Below are positions 10,856-22,217 of a stretch of DNA of 64,000 nt, in pieces. Source of the stretch: Durusdinium trenchii (lineage: Eukaryota > Sar > Dinophyceae > Suessiales > Symbiodiniaceae). The notes beneath the pieces are model-generated. The model saw only the letters and a list, made by a program, of their open reading frames with translations. It was not told the origin of the DNA and ran no database searches. The first letter of the stretch is position 1, and each line of letters begins with the position of its first letter. The position numbers and the translations under genes were made by a program. Where the stretch lies: the NCBI GenBank assembly GCA_963970005.1, contig CAXAMN010021962.1:264190-328189 (forward strand), read 5' to 3'.

Positions 10856-13446
10856 ACAGCTGTCATTCTCGCAGTGTCCAAACACTGAAGGTGGTTGGCC
10901 GAGTTTCACGACCAAACCAGCTTTGCACAAATGCTTAAGGAGTGTTTAGCCTCATTTAAGACGCACGCAGTGGGAGCTAAACCCGAAGAAACCAGCTGAC
11001 AAAAGCACCTTCAGGATATCTGAAAACAATAAGGAGGACGAATTCCTGGACATGTTCTCAGCATCCAGGTTGTCCCAGCAAATGCTTTCTCATAGGACTA
11101 GGTTTCCAGTGGTACAAAAGCAATGTCTACTCAGTCGCAGCTAGATTTCTGACGAAGGTGGTTTGATATCACAGCAGAATCATCTTGGTGCACTAGGTGG
11201 ACCGAGGACGCAAGAAACTGCCAGTACAGGTGTGCACCGTGCGGCAAATGACCCTCCGCGTGCTTCCACGCCAAGGAGCGCAATGCAAAGAAGCGCCTGC
11301 GTGCACTGTTGCACTGTTGCCTTGCTTGGGGCACGACCCGCTCATTTTCAAGCAGGGAATTGCCTGATCTTTGATACAACTGTCCATCGAAGCACAACTG
11401 GGCAAAGTAGCGTGCAAGTTTACCCCCCACCACGGGAGGTTGCTCAGAAACAAGGCAGAATCGTTGGAAGCCACCCCAGCCGCAGCAGGTGCTATCCTAC
11501 AAAGCAAGTATGACTAAAGGGTGAGGGTTGGTGATTTAAAGTGAAGGCCGCATCTCATTCGGGCTCTTTTCAATTCAAGGACGTTGTTCCTATGAAGCCC
11601 TATGAAGCCTTACGAGTTTTATGACTTCTCTAAACGCTACAGCGTAGTATTCGACAACACCCGCTAACCGAGCGAGTCAGCTGTCTGGACGACTCAATTT
11701 CCACTTGTTGCGGCCATGAGCGAAGCAGCTCGATGGTCTTGGGCCAGCCACCACTGCTTGCACTGCCGGTATCGGAGCATGCTTAATGGACCCTTTTATG
11801 TAGCCTGCCTCCTGTTCAACGTTCGGGAGAAAAACTGACATTGACGACCCTGAACCTCTCCAGACTGCTTCGGCCATCAAGTCGTCGTCTTGGAAAGTGG
11901 ATGCACCATGCCTTTGAATAGAACGCTTTCGGTCCTGGGAGAATGGAATAGATGTCTCCAAAAAACATTGGCCACCTCAAGACTTGCAGCTAGTGAGTGG
12001 CAGCTCCTTCCATTGTCTCTTGCCACCTGCTTCTATTTTAGCTTGCCTCCAAGTTCCCCCCCACCGCTTGTCCGAGCAAAACGATTGCTTTTTTTCAAGG
12101 GAGCCTTTTTCCCTGCAAGCTCCACCCAACGATGGCGGCTGAAGGGAGATATTTCTTCAAAACCCTTACTTAGAACCGGCCTTACGTTGTAATTCATGAA
12201 CTTTTCCAGGACTTAAGAAGGTACTAATTCATAGTGCAATTCTTGTGCCACTCCTGCGTAGTGGAGGCTTCTAACACCTTACTGACTTCAATCTAATGCT
12301 CGCCACCTGTCAATCTCTCAAGCCCCTGTGAATTTCATTGCTGCTGGGACAGCGCACAGTCGTCATTGAAGCCGTCGTGCAACCATGTGTGCGATCAGGG
12401 CCTCGAGTGAGCCATATGCGACTTGACGGGAGGCTTTGTGGATGAAAACGCATTCTATCCTTATGGACTCATGGATGGGGTCACTGGTTGTGAAACACGC
12501 ATTACACACCATCTGTTTGCACAGCATGCGCGTGTAAACGTGTGACTGGGTAGGTGACAAAGACTCATCACTACTGTCGAACATGAGTGGAGCCTCTAAA
12601 CTCCCAAGATCCTGCTGTGCTTATCATGCCCTGTTTCAAGTACATTCCAGCATAAACATGCATAAACGGTAGTTCACACAACGCCAAGGATAGAGCATCG
12701 GCTGACTGGGGACATGTCTTGGTGCAGTGACAAACGACATGCTGAAGGAAAAAACACAATCCAAATGTACACCGGTGACCAATTGTGTTCTTCTGATCTA
12801 CCTGGCCCACCTCTCCAAACCTTTCCCTTTCTTCTATCCAAGGTTCAGTCGCATGTCCACTGCCATCGGAGCTGATGCAGTCCATGGCTCTATGGCAAAT
12901 TAGGCAGTTTGATTTGAAGCCTTTTAAGCTCTACTCTACAGGCTGCTAATCCGCAAGACTTACCTCAGTATTTGGTCTCCGCAAGTCAACGTCAGGCCCA
13001 ATCCCAATTTTGGATCTTTCTTGACCCCAGCTTTGGCAAAGCAACTGCACTAAGATCGCTCGACACTATGAGATGTCAGCCACACTACCTAATGATGCAA
13101 AAAGGCCCTTGCCTTGCTGGTCACCTTGCATCCCCAGTTCTCACATCCTGGTAGAGTCTCGTTGCATTGACCAAGTCGCTGTCTCCGACCCTGGCTTACC
13201 TCGACGTGTACACTTTATTTGACAGTCCCCGCAGCTTGCCGACGGTTCGGCCGACATTCCTACATTCGACCCGGCTGAAGCCCTCATGCTTTGCCCGCGA
13301 TGTCTGGAGCTGCCTGCTGCGCCAAGTGGGAGAGCTTCGGAGTACTTGGAGCCTCCCCCTCAGTTTTTGTGCGACACACAGCCGCTCAGGTCTCACATCG
13401 CTTTCAGAGCGCGAACGCATCGGAAACGCTGCGAGGCCACTGCTGG

Positions 13447-14050
13447 GGATCCCCAACCCACGCGCCCTTGCCGCATTCCAGGAGTGCTAGCCTTTGGGAG
13501 AGATCCGCCTGGTGCCGGTAGACACCAACAAAGACTGGTGAGATCATGCACATGGGACGCGCAAATCAGAACTTGTTGACCTCCAAATGCGGACCGGCCC
13601 TGGAACCCAGGTGGCCAAAACTCCAAACCATCAGCTGTCCCCATCTCCTCCATCTTCTCAGTTTGCAGTGCTGAAGCTGCGCGGCCTCAGGACAGTTCGC
13701 AGGACCGGGCGACAAACCCAATCCACCCCACATTGACTAAGTCTTGATTCACAAATTGGCCGAAATCCAAAAAGCTAGCAACAGCTTGGAGCCTTCATAG
13801 CTGAACAAGTCACAAAGAATTATCTACGATTACATGAGATTATTTGCCCAAAGTTCATGAGATTGGTGGGGCCTTAACACCCCCACGCCACCCCTATGCC
13901 ACCTTTGCTCCTTTCTTGACCTTCTTGCCAACTTGCTAACTTCTTGATCCATGCCTCACCCCCTCAGTCCAAGTGACGTTTCGACAACTCCTCGACCTCT
14001 AAGCGAAGTTGGGCTACTTCAGCCTTCACCGAGATCGCAGACCTCACCCG
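13447..14050 (-). CDS. Coiled-coil exons (B, C, D), copy 1
   Basis: Three coiled-coil-like segments read on the minus strand. D (about 14050-13975) contains AEVAQLRLEVEELSKR. C (about 13700-13620) contains QTEKMEEMG. B (about 13520-13460) contains RHQADLSQRLALLE. Each has a clear paralogue at 17.4-18.3 kb in the same order. Acceptors of the CAG|G or GAG|G type precede B and D. They may be exons of one coiled-coil gene downstream of the galactosyltransferase gene, or duplicated relics. The product is unknown. Confidence 0.45.
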
Positions 14051-14473
14051 GAAGCGCACCCAACAGGCGCACACAGGTGCCACGTGTCAATGCGCACATG
14101 TGCAGGCGCACGTGGGGCGCAAGGTCTGCCTTTTCATTCCGCCGCAGTGTTCCGTCCATTGGCCCGTGACCTCCACCAAGTTCTCTTGTGCTTGGTGGGA
14201 AGGCTTCGCGGAGGCGAGCGAGGTTTGCCGGTCCAGCCAAAACACCCCGTAAAACACCCCAGCACCAGTTGATCGAGTGCTGAATCTGCTGTCTTGCAGT
14301 CTGCAGTCCGTGTTTCCAGGATTCATGCCCAAATGATGGCCAGGCCCAGCTAGGCAATGCCTGGGCGGTTGTGAATGATGCGGAGGTGAAAAAAGCCATG
14401 ACAAACTGCGGGCTTGGTGGCCAATGCCAAGTCCATTAATTACTGCACTTGGACATACAAACTGCGCAATAGA

Positions 14474-16503
14474 TCACCAAACAATGCCCATTCTCCCTCT
14501 CACCACTCCCTTCACCACATGAGCAACAGCCAAGGAGCCTGACTCCAGCTCCACAACCACATGGTAAAGAAGTCCCTCTGTCTTCTCGCTGAGCTTCTTA
14601 AAACGCAAATTCTTGAGGCCATTTGTGGGCCAATCCGGATCCAAGCGCAGCTCGGACTGCCTAAACATCTCGGAGTTGTATAAGGGCAAGTGGCGCTTGA
14701 ACCTGATGCTTGGCCCGGGTCAGAATGAGCGCACCACCCGAAACTCCCCAACTCATGTTGAACATCAGGCAAGGCATGCTACTGATTAGTCTATGTTCAA
14801 GTTTGGACCTGTCAAATTATGCTGTGGAAGTTGAAGAGGTATGAACTTTCAGCAACAGTGGTACCTGTCTGGCTGCGACCGGCCACTTTCCAGGATTTCC
14901 TTCATGTTGATGGGATCCAGGTCTTCAAACGTCCCCACGCGCACCCGCAAAGGCTTTATCCTTTGGTGAGCCATCCGGAGTCCTGCATTTTGCCAAGTCA
15001 TGTGGAAAACAAAGCAATGAATGGAGTGCTCATTGATGAGGCTCACTCAATGGCTTTTAACAAGAGCTTGTTGTCCCCCAATCTGTTGAGCATCTCTGCA
15101 AATACATATACCACCCATATTAAATGCTACATATACATGCATCACTCCTGTAAAGAAACCACATTCACCCACGGAGTCCTAATTGATCATCTTCCAGTCC
15201 CCAGCCCCAGTAGTTGTTGGGATATCCATTCACCCTCCGAAAGTCACCGGGCCGGAAGGACAAAACGCCGCCAATAAAGTTGGCATAGGAGTACTTCCTC
15301 AGCCATGAACGGGGGCTCCCAGGAAAAGATTGGGAGGATATGGGGATGATGTTCTTCTCTTTCTTCTTGTTTGGGTCGGACAAACCCTTTTTGCCTGAGA
15401 GCCCCTGAAAAAGCTGCTGAGAACTGTACTGGACCACCAAATCCGGCCCCCCGGACACAAGGACGCATAAATGCGTCGAGGACTCGAGGACAGCATAGTG
15501 TTCCCCTTTACAGCGTAGGATGCTCTTCACCATTGTTAAATTGTTGGGCGTGTGCTAACCCACACCAAGAAAGCAGAAGAACAACTCAACACATCCCATT
15601 GGGGTACAGTCTGGTATCGTGATCTGTTGACCTTTCACCTAGATTATCACACAATTACCGCGGACACATCGTGACCTGAGTCTTGCGCCAAGCTTCCCCC
15701 ACACAGAAGCCAAGTGCACAGCACATCCCTCTGGTGGCGGGCGGGCGTAGACCTGTCGCATGTCATCAGATGGGAGCAAGTCCACGTCGTGCATGATGAA
15801 GGCGCCCAAATGGGGCAGCAGTTCCTCTGCAAGTTGAAAGCCTCATCCATGTGAAACGTTCGAAGTCGCTGAAGTCGCTGGGCAATTACGGACACACTTC
15901 TTTAAGCACAAGTTCTCAGCAAAGCAAGGGGTTCGCAAGACCCTCCTGACAAAAAAACACGAAACTCACTCAGCAAATCTGCCCCATGCTGAATCAACAG
16001 GGGGGAACCTGCAGTCTAGGCATCGTGTTCCTCTGTTGCTCGCAGCAAGAATTGATCAAAAAAGTCTCTTAACCAGGCCAGCTGCCCACATTCAGCAGCT
16101 GGCCACGATTGAACTTGCGCTCGTCGTCAGACTGCTGTACAATCAGCACCCTTGCAGGAACACCGAGGCCTTCCAAGAAACGCGTGATATGTGGCAGAAA
16201 CTTCGCCAGCTGCTCGCCACGCTGCTGCAAGGGCGGTTGTTCTCGAAAGGGCACGACCACTGCCACAGCCTCACTGTCCGGAGCAGGTGGTCTCGGCACG
16301 CGGGGCATTGCGGGTGCTGCCTGGCAGCTGGCCTTGTGCTGGGGCCAGGCCAGGCGGAAGCAGTCTCCGTCGCAGAACCGGACCGCCTGACACCGGGAGC
16401 AGCGGAACTCGGCATCAGGACGCTGGCAGTGTCCGCAGTGAGAGAGCTGGCCATGCATGGCGCGCAAATCCAGCCCTTGCCCGGGCCCAACAACATGGCC
16501 CAA
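14474..16503 (-). CDS. MYND zinc finger-beta-1,4-galactosyltransferase, 5 exons
   Basis: A complete model of 328 codons on the minus strand: exons 16503-16086, 15841-15697, 15297-15179, 14982-14865 and 14660-14474 (TGA), with phases matching at all four joins. Residues 23-60 form a full MYND finger (C-x2-C-x8-C-x2-C-x5-C-x3-C-x7-H-x3-C). From about residue 80 it follows the GT7 beta-1,4-galactosyltransferase fold: PFRE (85-88), FNRGQLLNVGF (131-141), the metal/UDP-sugar DVD (158-160), and YPNNYWGWGLEDD (213-225), which carries the acceptor-site WGWGxEDD motif. NGLKNLRF near 280-287 resembles the family's C-terminal NGLNSL-type segment. Known members transfer galactose from UDP-Gal to glycan acceptors in the Golgi. 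No signal anchor is visible, so the start may lie in a further upstream exon; Met at 16503 is only the first in frame. Introns are GC-AG, GA-AG, GA-AG and GT-AG. All domain motifs look intact. The MYND fusion is unusual. Confidence 0.85.
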
Positions 16504-16859
16504 GTGAGTTGAAACAATACTTTCAGTGTTGGTGACGGTGGGTAGATCTGGATAGTAGGCACCCGAGCAACATGTCCCAACAAGTATACTTCTTGTACGT
16601 TCAAGTTACAAGTGCATGAATCTGGACGATCTGATTTTCCCATAATCCTCCACATCCATGGGTTGTTGCGAGCTGTCATGACGTGCTCTCCATGAATACT
16701 GATCGCTTCGCCGCTTATCTCCTGCAGTTCAACCATATTATGAAAAGTGACAATGACTGGTTCACATCTAGCAGCTGCTTGACTAGGTTCCATGCTACAA
16801 ACTGCTCCACACATATCTAACGCATGAACCCCCCTTCCAACGGGAAAGTCCTGAGCTCC

Positions 16860-16990
16860 CCACCAATCCGCAGAGCCCATGACCGCCGCCTCCAAACCGG
16901 TCACCCGTGGGGTCAAGGCTCGGAGCTGCGCTTGCCTCAGGCGGGTCGGGTCATCGTGAGGCCACGCGGTTTCACCATGGGCCATGGCCT
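16860..16990 (-). CDS. Coiled-coil exon A, copy 1
   Basis: Minus-strand segment with MAHGETAWPHDDPTRLRQAQ followed by LRALTPRVTGLEAAV. It is paralogous to the segment at 19.02-19.15 kb, which has KLRQAQLRSLTPRVAALE. Both begin at an ATGGCC, so they may be first coding exons. This copy lies about 360 bp upstream of the MYND-galactosyltransferase exon 1 in a different frame; whether it is spliced to that gene cannot be told. Confidence 0.4.
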
Positions 16991-17130
16991 GACAGCATTT
17001 GACCACGGAAAAAAGAATGTTTTTGGACTGTCAGGACCAGTCAAATAGGGTATGGAACGGGTATGGAACTGTTAAAATATACCAAAGGCTCCACTTTGCT
17101 GAAGGCATAAATTGTGGCTGCACAATCGTC

Positions 17131-17268
17131 TTGGTCACCCCAGCTCACTTCGGTGCGACAAAGCTACATTTTGGATGTTTCCTCCACCAGCTCCTGCACT
17201 TTGGTATTCGCTGCCTTCGCCTTCGACCCCTCGTTCTGCACCACTTGCACCTTGCCAACGGCGCATAA
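17131..17268 (-). CDS. Coiled-coil exon E, copy 1
   Basis: Minus-strand reading KVQVVQNEGSKAKAANTKVQ then ELVEETSKM, preceded by an AAG|G acceptor and followed directly by GTAGCT. That could be a GT donor after AAAAT or an ATG-TAG terminator. About 130 bp including flanks is repeated at 22.22-22.35 kb with a handful of changes. Confidence 0.45.
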
Positions 17269-17394
17269 ACTTTGGGATAAACGGCCAGGACTCCCTTGTG
17301 AGTGAAGAAACCTTGAAAAGGAAGATAACCGCATACTTTTGGGGAAACCTCGTCTTCAGCATCTCAAGCAACTTACACCCTTCGGCGCCTCGGC

Positions 17395-17720
17395 CTTTCT
17401 GAGACCCCCAACCCACGCACCCTTCGCGTGCTCCAGGTGTGCCAGGCGTTGGGAGAGATCAGCCTGGTGCCGCTGTGCTGAGATGTGTCAGCGCTGAGCA
17501 GCGGAGAACATTCCAAATGACGTCTGCAAGCACCACTGAAAGGGTGGTTGATAGATCCCCTGACCATGTGCTTATCATCACAAAAGCCAATCTTTGGATG
17601 GCGCTGGTTCAAGCATGATGCTAGGGGGAACTCCTGCACCCCAATGTCCAAAACCCATCTCCTCCACCTTCTCTGCTTGCAGTACTGAAGCTGCACGGCC
17701 TCAGGAAATGGCTCTGAGAT
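17395..17720 (-). CDS. Coiled-coil exons B and C, copy 2
   Basis: Paralogues of the segments at 13.45-13.70 kb. B (about 17475-17400) reads QRHQADLSQRLAHLEHAKG, after an AG|G acceptor inside the CACCAG run. C (about 17715-17640) matches the first copy over most of a 50-base block around TTGCAGTACTGAAGCTGC (plus strand). Function unknown. Confidence 0.45.
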
Positions 17721-18099
17721 CATCATAGGTCGAATCAATTTCGGTGACCTTCAGGAAGTCTGGCTGCACAAGTGGGTCAAGGACAAGAACTATTCAAAAC
17801 CAAGACTCATGCACCAAACAGTGAAACCTGCGACAACGAGGTTTGGAACAAGATTGGCCGACTGAAGAACTTGGACTTGGAGGTTTTGCCCCTCATCTGG
17901 GGAACATGAGTTTGAGCAATTCATCGATTTGCATAAGCTGAAGCCAAAGCGAAGATTTACCCACAGCATTCCACAGTCTTAGGCCCAGGATGTCACAATC
18001 TACCTTGAAGCGTGTGGACTCGACGCCTCACATTGTGTTTAAGACCTGCCGCCTGCACAAACCTAGAGCAACCAAACATGCAATGAAATTATATTCTTC

Positions 18100-18150
18100 C
18101 CACTTGCTCCAACCTAGAAGCGATGGCCTCCAACCTTATAGCGAAAGAGC
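18100..18150. repeat. GGCCTCCAACCT repeat
   Basis: Two 20-22 bp units around GATGGCCTCCAACCT. Other clusters of this family are at 36.7, 39.7, 44.5, 55.5 and 63.0 kb. Confidence 0.7.
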
Positions 18151-18241
18151 CTTGGGCACGTGCCAGGCGGAACATGCTTTGTGAACCTACGAGCGCTTCG
18201 GGCTATGCCGACTGCCGGAACCCCGCACTAACCCATCTTCA

Positions 18242-18340
18242 ATCCAAGTCGCGCTTCGACAACTCCTCGACCTCTGCACGGAGTTCTCCCACCTCGACCT
18301 TTACTGAGGCAGACCTCAGCTCAAGCGGCGGATGATGTTC
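18242..18340 (-). CDS. Coiled-coil exon D, copy 2
   Basis: Minus-strand heptads: SASVKVEVGELRAEVEELSK, then RDLD and a stop. It is closely similar to the copy at 13.97-14.05 kb, which also stops just after LD, and less closely to the exon at 36.82-36.89 kb (VAELRAEVEEV). The preceding bases offer an AG|G acceptor. Confidence 0.45.
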
Positions 18341-19019
18341 CAACACCGCACCAAATCTATACGCGCTGAGTTTCAAAAAGGCATCTTGCACGAATTCTGG
18401 GTTCACTACCATCTCAACAGCAAGGGTTGGTGCCACTAGAATTATGGGGGTTCCTACTTCTCGATGGTGTGGCTCTGGATCGGCACTTCGTTTTGCCCAC
18501 GCTGGTGCGGGTGCTGGGTGCTGACGCGGGTGCTGGATCGGCGTTTGCTGGGGTGTGCTGGTGTGCCATGCAAAAATGGCGGGCTGCTTGGACCGCTGCG
18601 GTCACCTCATGGCCTGCTCAAGAGCTGCCTGCTTAAGTTTGATAGTTCGTCAAGTCTTGGCAAATAACTTTGGCACAAGCCTGCTTGGTCCGCTGCGGGC
18701 TGCTCTCTATCCGGGCAGGGGGTACGGTAGACATACCCCCTGGGCTGGCATGAAGCCAGACATCATGCCACACGGCAACCTAGGCAACCATATTCCTGCA
18801 GAATGCATTAGCCCTTTAGTGGTAAACCGGAGTAGAAACTTGGACTTCAACAAAGCAGGCACTCCAGGTTGATCAGACCTGGTTTCCACTATCACGCATA
18901 GCTTCGTTGGCGTGCGTTTGCGTGATAGCCGCATGCCCCCCGCCGAAAAAGAAAAAACACAGAAAAGGACGACAACAACAACAACAACAACAACAAAACA
19001 CCCGCACGCACAACACACC

Positions 19020-19150
19020 TGCTGAGGTGCCCCGACCACTCCACATCGCCGGACTCCAGGGCGGCCACCCGCGGCGTCAAGCTGCGCAGCTGCGCCTGCC
19101 TCAGCTTGCTTAGCTGCTTGGGAGCGAAAGGTGTGGCCATGGAAGCCAAG
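19020..19150 (-). CDS. Coiled-coil exon A, copy 2
   Basis: Minus strand, starting at an ATGGCC near 19138: MATPFAPKQLSKLRQAQ, then LRSLTPRVAALESGD. Third codon positions are mostly G or C, which suggests real coding sequence. It ends before a (CAA)n/(TTG)n run at 18970-18996. Paralogous to the segment at 16.86-16.99 kb. Product unknown. Confidence 0.45.
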
Positions 19151-19583
19151 AAAAAGGCTACCACTAACGGCTAACCTGGTCGAACCAAACAAGTAAGTAT
19201 CGTCATCCAGGAGTTGTGGGATTCATGTGATGCCTGTGTGTTCCTTAAAGCTCTGCCCCAAAGAGGTGTTGTCAGGCCGAGATCTGCAAAGTGCATGGCA
19301 AGCACACGAAGAGATGTGGCAGCCACTATCTTCATTCCACACCAACAGTGGGTTGAAGCACCCGCTCACACACAAAGATATCATATACATATGCATATAT
19401 ATATATATATACAGAAGGGGTAGCCATGGGGGGTGGAGTGGTAGATTGTAGAAATGCAGGTTCTTGTAAGGCTAGTGATATGTAAACAATAGCAAATGCA
19501 AAATAGCTTCTGAAAACAATAGACGCACCAAGAAAACAACAAAAAGTTTAGACCAACAAGTGTCCAAAAACAAAAAACAAACA

Positions 19584-19644
19584 AAACAAAAAGTTCAGCC
19601 CTATGTCTCCTGTCCAGCCTCTCCTGGGTCTGAACTTTTTGTTT
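19584..19644. repeat. 15-bp inverted repeat at island edge
   Basis: AAACAAAAAGTTCAG at 19584-19598 is exactly inverted at 19630-19644, with about 31 bases between. It sits roughly 40 bp before the AT-rich island begins. Confidence 0.85.
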
Positions 19645-19679
19645 CTTTTTTGGTTTTGGCTGGCCTGCCAAAAAATGCA

Positions 19680-20600
19680 AAAATTATGTCTCATTCATTT
19701 CTAGGTTGAGCATAACTGAATTCTATATAACTGAATTCAAATTGAGTCTGCAATTTTAATCTAATTGAATTTAGAATATCCTAAGTCAATAATACTGTTC
19801 TACTAACCAGGCCCTAGGTTAAACGACTCTAATTCAAGTCTACCTTAGGCCTAAGTCCATTTCAATTTAAGTAATGGATTTTGATTTAATGTTGCTCATT
19901 CAATTCCAACTTAATTCCAAGTTATTTCTAATTTAGTTCTATTTCATTCTGTTTTGGATTTAATTGAAATGTTGTCTATTCCAATTTACTTGTAAGTGAT
20001 TTCTAATGTTAATGCCTTTATGCAGTTCAGATTCAATTGTTTTACACATCTAATTTTACACTAGTGTCATTGCAAATTAATTTTGATATCTATATGTCTG
20101 ACTTAAGTCTAATCTGATTCCAATTCAATGCAAATGGAATTCTAATTGATTTTCTATTTCATTCTAGAGAGTGGGTGTTGCTGGGGGTGTGAATTTATTT
20201 CATTTAAGAAAGCAAATGCTTCCATGTTGGAAGAACTTCATAACAATTCTCTCATGCTCAAAGCAACACCAATTCCCTAGAAGCAAATGAGAATTTTTTA
20301 GAATCTAAAATTAATTTGGAAAAGAACAACATGTTTGAATTGAATCTGAATTGTATAGCCATGAAATTAAAGGTAACTTGAACCCCAAATAAATTAGAAA
20401 TAATCTATAGTGAAGGAAACTTGAATCAACGTAGAATTAAACATAACTGAAACAGAGTTAAATCTGAATTTACATATAAATTTGAATTTGAATTGAATAA
20501 GAACTAAATTAGAATTTTGTTATTTAGTTCTTTGCCTTCTGATTCTGATGTACTTACCCAACTGCATTGAATAAGAGCACTACAAGTCACACTCTAAAAG
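19680..20600. other. AT-rich island, no gene
   Basis: About 900 bp of sequence far richer in A and T than either flank, built of loose variants of TCTAATTGAATTC and TTCTAATTTAGTTC. The left half (to about 20170) is T-rich on the plus strand; the right half (from about 20280) is A-rich. This makes the two halves roughly reverse-complementary in character. No ORF of note. Confidence 0.8.
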
Positions 20601-20790
20601 CAAGAAATATGGTTTTGCATGGGGGCTGCGTAGAACTAGATTACTACATCCAAAAACTGTTTAGTAAACACCTAACCTTATGGATTTAGACATGTTTGAA
20701 ATACATAGTTCCCCAATAGCCATGCTATGGGGTCTTGCAAAACTAATAGGCGGACGGGCGCCGTCGGGTCACCGTCAGAGCTGGTGGGCG

Positions 20791-21817
20791 GATGGTGTCC
20801 CGGTCATGTTTTGATGGCGTCCGGGTCATGTGATGCTGGTGTCCCGGTCATGTTTTGATTGTGACCCAGTCATGTTGTGATGGTGTCCCGGTCCTGTTTT
20901 GATGGTGTCCCGGTCATGTTGTGATGGTGTCCCGGTCATGTTGTGATGGTGTCCCGGTCATGTGATGGTGTCCCGGTCATGTTGTGATGGTGTCCCGGTC
21001 ATGTTGTGATGGTGTCCCGGTCGTGTTGTGACGGTGTCCCGGTCATGTTTTGATGGTGTCCCGGTCATGTTGTGATGGTGTCCCGGTCATGTTTCATGTA
21101 GTTGTGTCCCGGTCATGTTGTGATTGTGTCCCGGTCATGTTGTGATGGTGTCCCGGTCATGTTTTGATGGTGTCCCGGTCCTGTTTTGATGGTGTCCCGG
21201 TCATGTGATTGTGTCCCGGTCATGTTGTGATGGTGTCCCGGTCATGTGATGGTGTCCCGGTCATGTTTTGATGGTGTCCCGGTCGTGTTGTNNNNNNNNN
21301 NNNNNNNNNNNNNNNNNNNNNNNNNNNNNNNNNNNNNNNNNNNNNNNNNNNNNNNNNNNNNNNNNNNNNNNNNNNNNNNNNNNNNNNNNNNNNNNNNNNN
21401 NNNNNNNNNNNNNNNNNNNNNNNNNNNNNNNNNNNNNNNNNNNNNNNNNNNNNNNNNNNNNNNNNNNNNNNNNNNNNNNNNNNNNNNNNNNNNNNNNNNN
21501 NNNNNNNNNNNNNNNNNNNNNNNNNNNNNNNNNNNNNNNNNNNNNNNNNNNNNNNNNNNNNNNNNNNNNNNNNNNNNNNNNNNNNNNNNNNNNNNNNNNN
21601 NNNNNNNNNNNNNNNNNNNNNNNNNNNNNNNNNNNNNNNNNNNNNNNNNNNNNNNNNNNNNNNNNNNNNNNNNNNNNNNNNNNNNNNNNNNCCGGTCGTG
21701 TTGTGACGGTGTCCCGGTCATGTTTTGATGGTGTCCCGATCATGGTGTCTCGGTCATGTTTTGATGGTGCCCTGGTCATTTTGTGATGGTGTCCCGGTTA
21801 TGTGATGGTGGTGTCCA
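20791..21817. repeat. 22-bp minisatellite
   Basis: Tandem units of GTCATGTTGTGATGGTGTCCCG (22 bp) with a common 19-bp variant lacking TTG. It is interrupted by a block of N. The unit length is not a multiple of three, and several frames stay open on both strands for that reason alone; these are not genes. Confidence 0.95.
21292..21691. other. Assembly gap of 400 N
   Basis: Exactly 400 N inside the minisatellite. The second gap in the window is also exactly 400 N, so the length is probably a placeholder and the true array length is unknown. Confidence 0.98.
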
Positions 21818-21960
21818 AAGAAGAGATGGTCGATGTGTTGAAAACAGCAGCTGTTTCCAGATTTTTCTTTTTGTCCGGTTTGTATCTTGCTATTGGGGTC
21901 TCCAGCTGGGCTAATTGAATGAACAAATATGCTTACCAACTGCACATAGGGCAAAAAAAC

Positions 21961-22102
21961 ACAAGTTTCACAATCCTATCAATGTGATATCAACCCCAAA
22001 AAGAGCAAAACCTTAAACAAGAACAACTTTCACAACCCTATCAATGTCATATCATTTGCAAAAAGAGAAAAACCTTACAAAATCACAACTTTCACAACCC
22101 CA
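21961..22102. repeat. 62-bp tandem repeat, about 2.3 copies
   Basis: Units starting ACAA(G/C)TTTCACAA at 21961, 22023 and 22085, with a regular 62-bp period. Followed by a (TA)n-rich patch. Confidence 0.85.
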
Positions 22103-22217
22103 CCCCCCATAACTAGCCGCTCTCTATATATAACTATATATATATATCATTATCTATCCATATCCAATTGTGGCTCATCGAGCTTGTGAGACTTCAGGAT
22201 TCCTGGGTCACCCCTAG

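Larger units (their letters stand above)
7846..13446. other. No confident gene
   Basis: Apart from the weak minus-strand coding candidate at 8484-9067, one CTAGTAG cluster and a perfect hairpin near 10.8 kb, I see nothing recognisable. A T-run followed by a G-run lies near 9417-9436. Confidence 0.5.

Noticed and set aside
21242..21786. Long frames across the minisatellite and the N block
   Set aside because: They consist of N and of a repeat unit that stays open in several frames.
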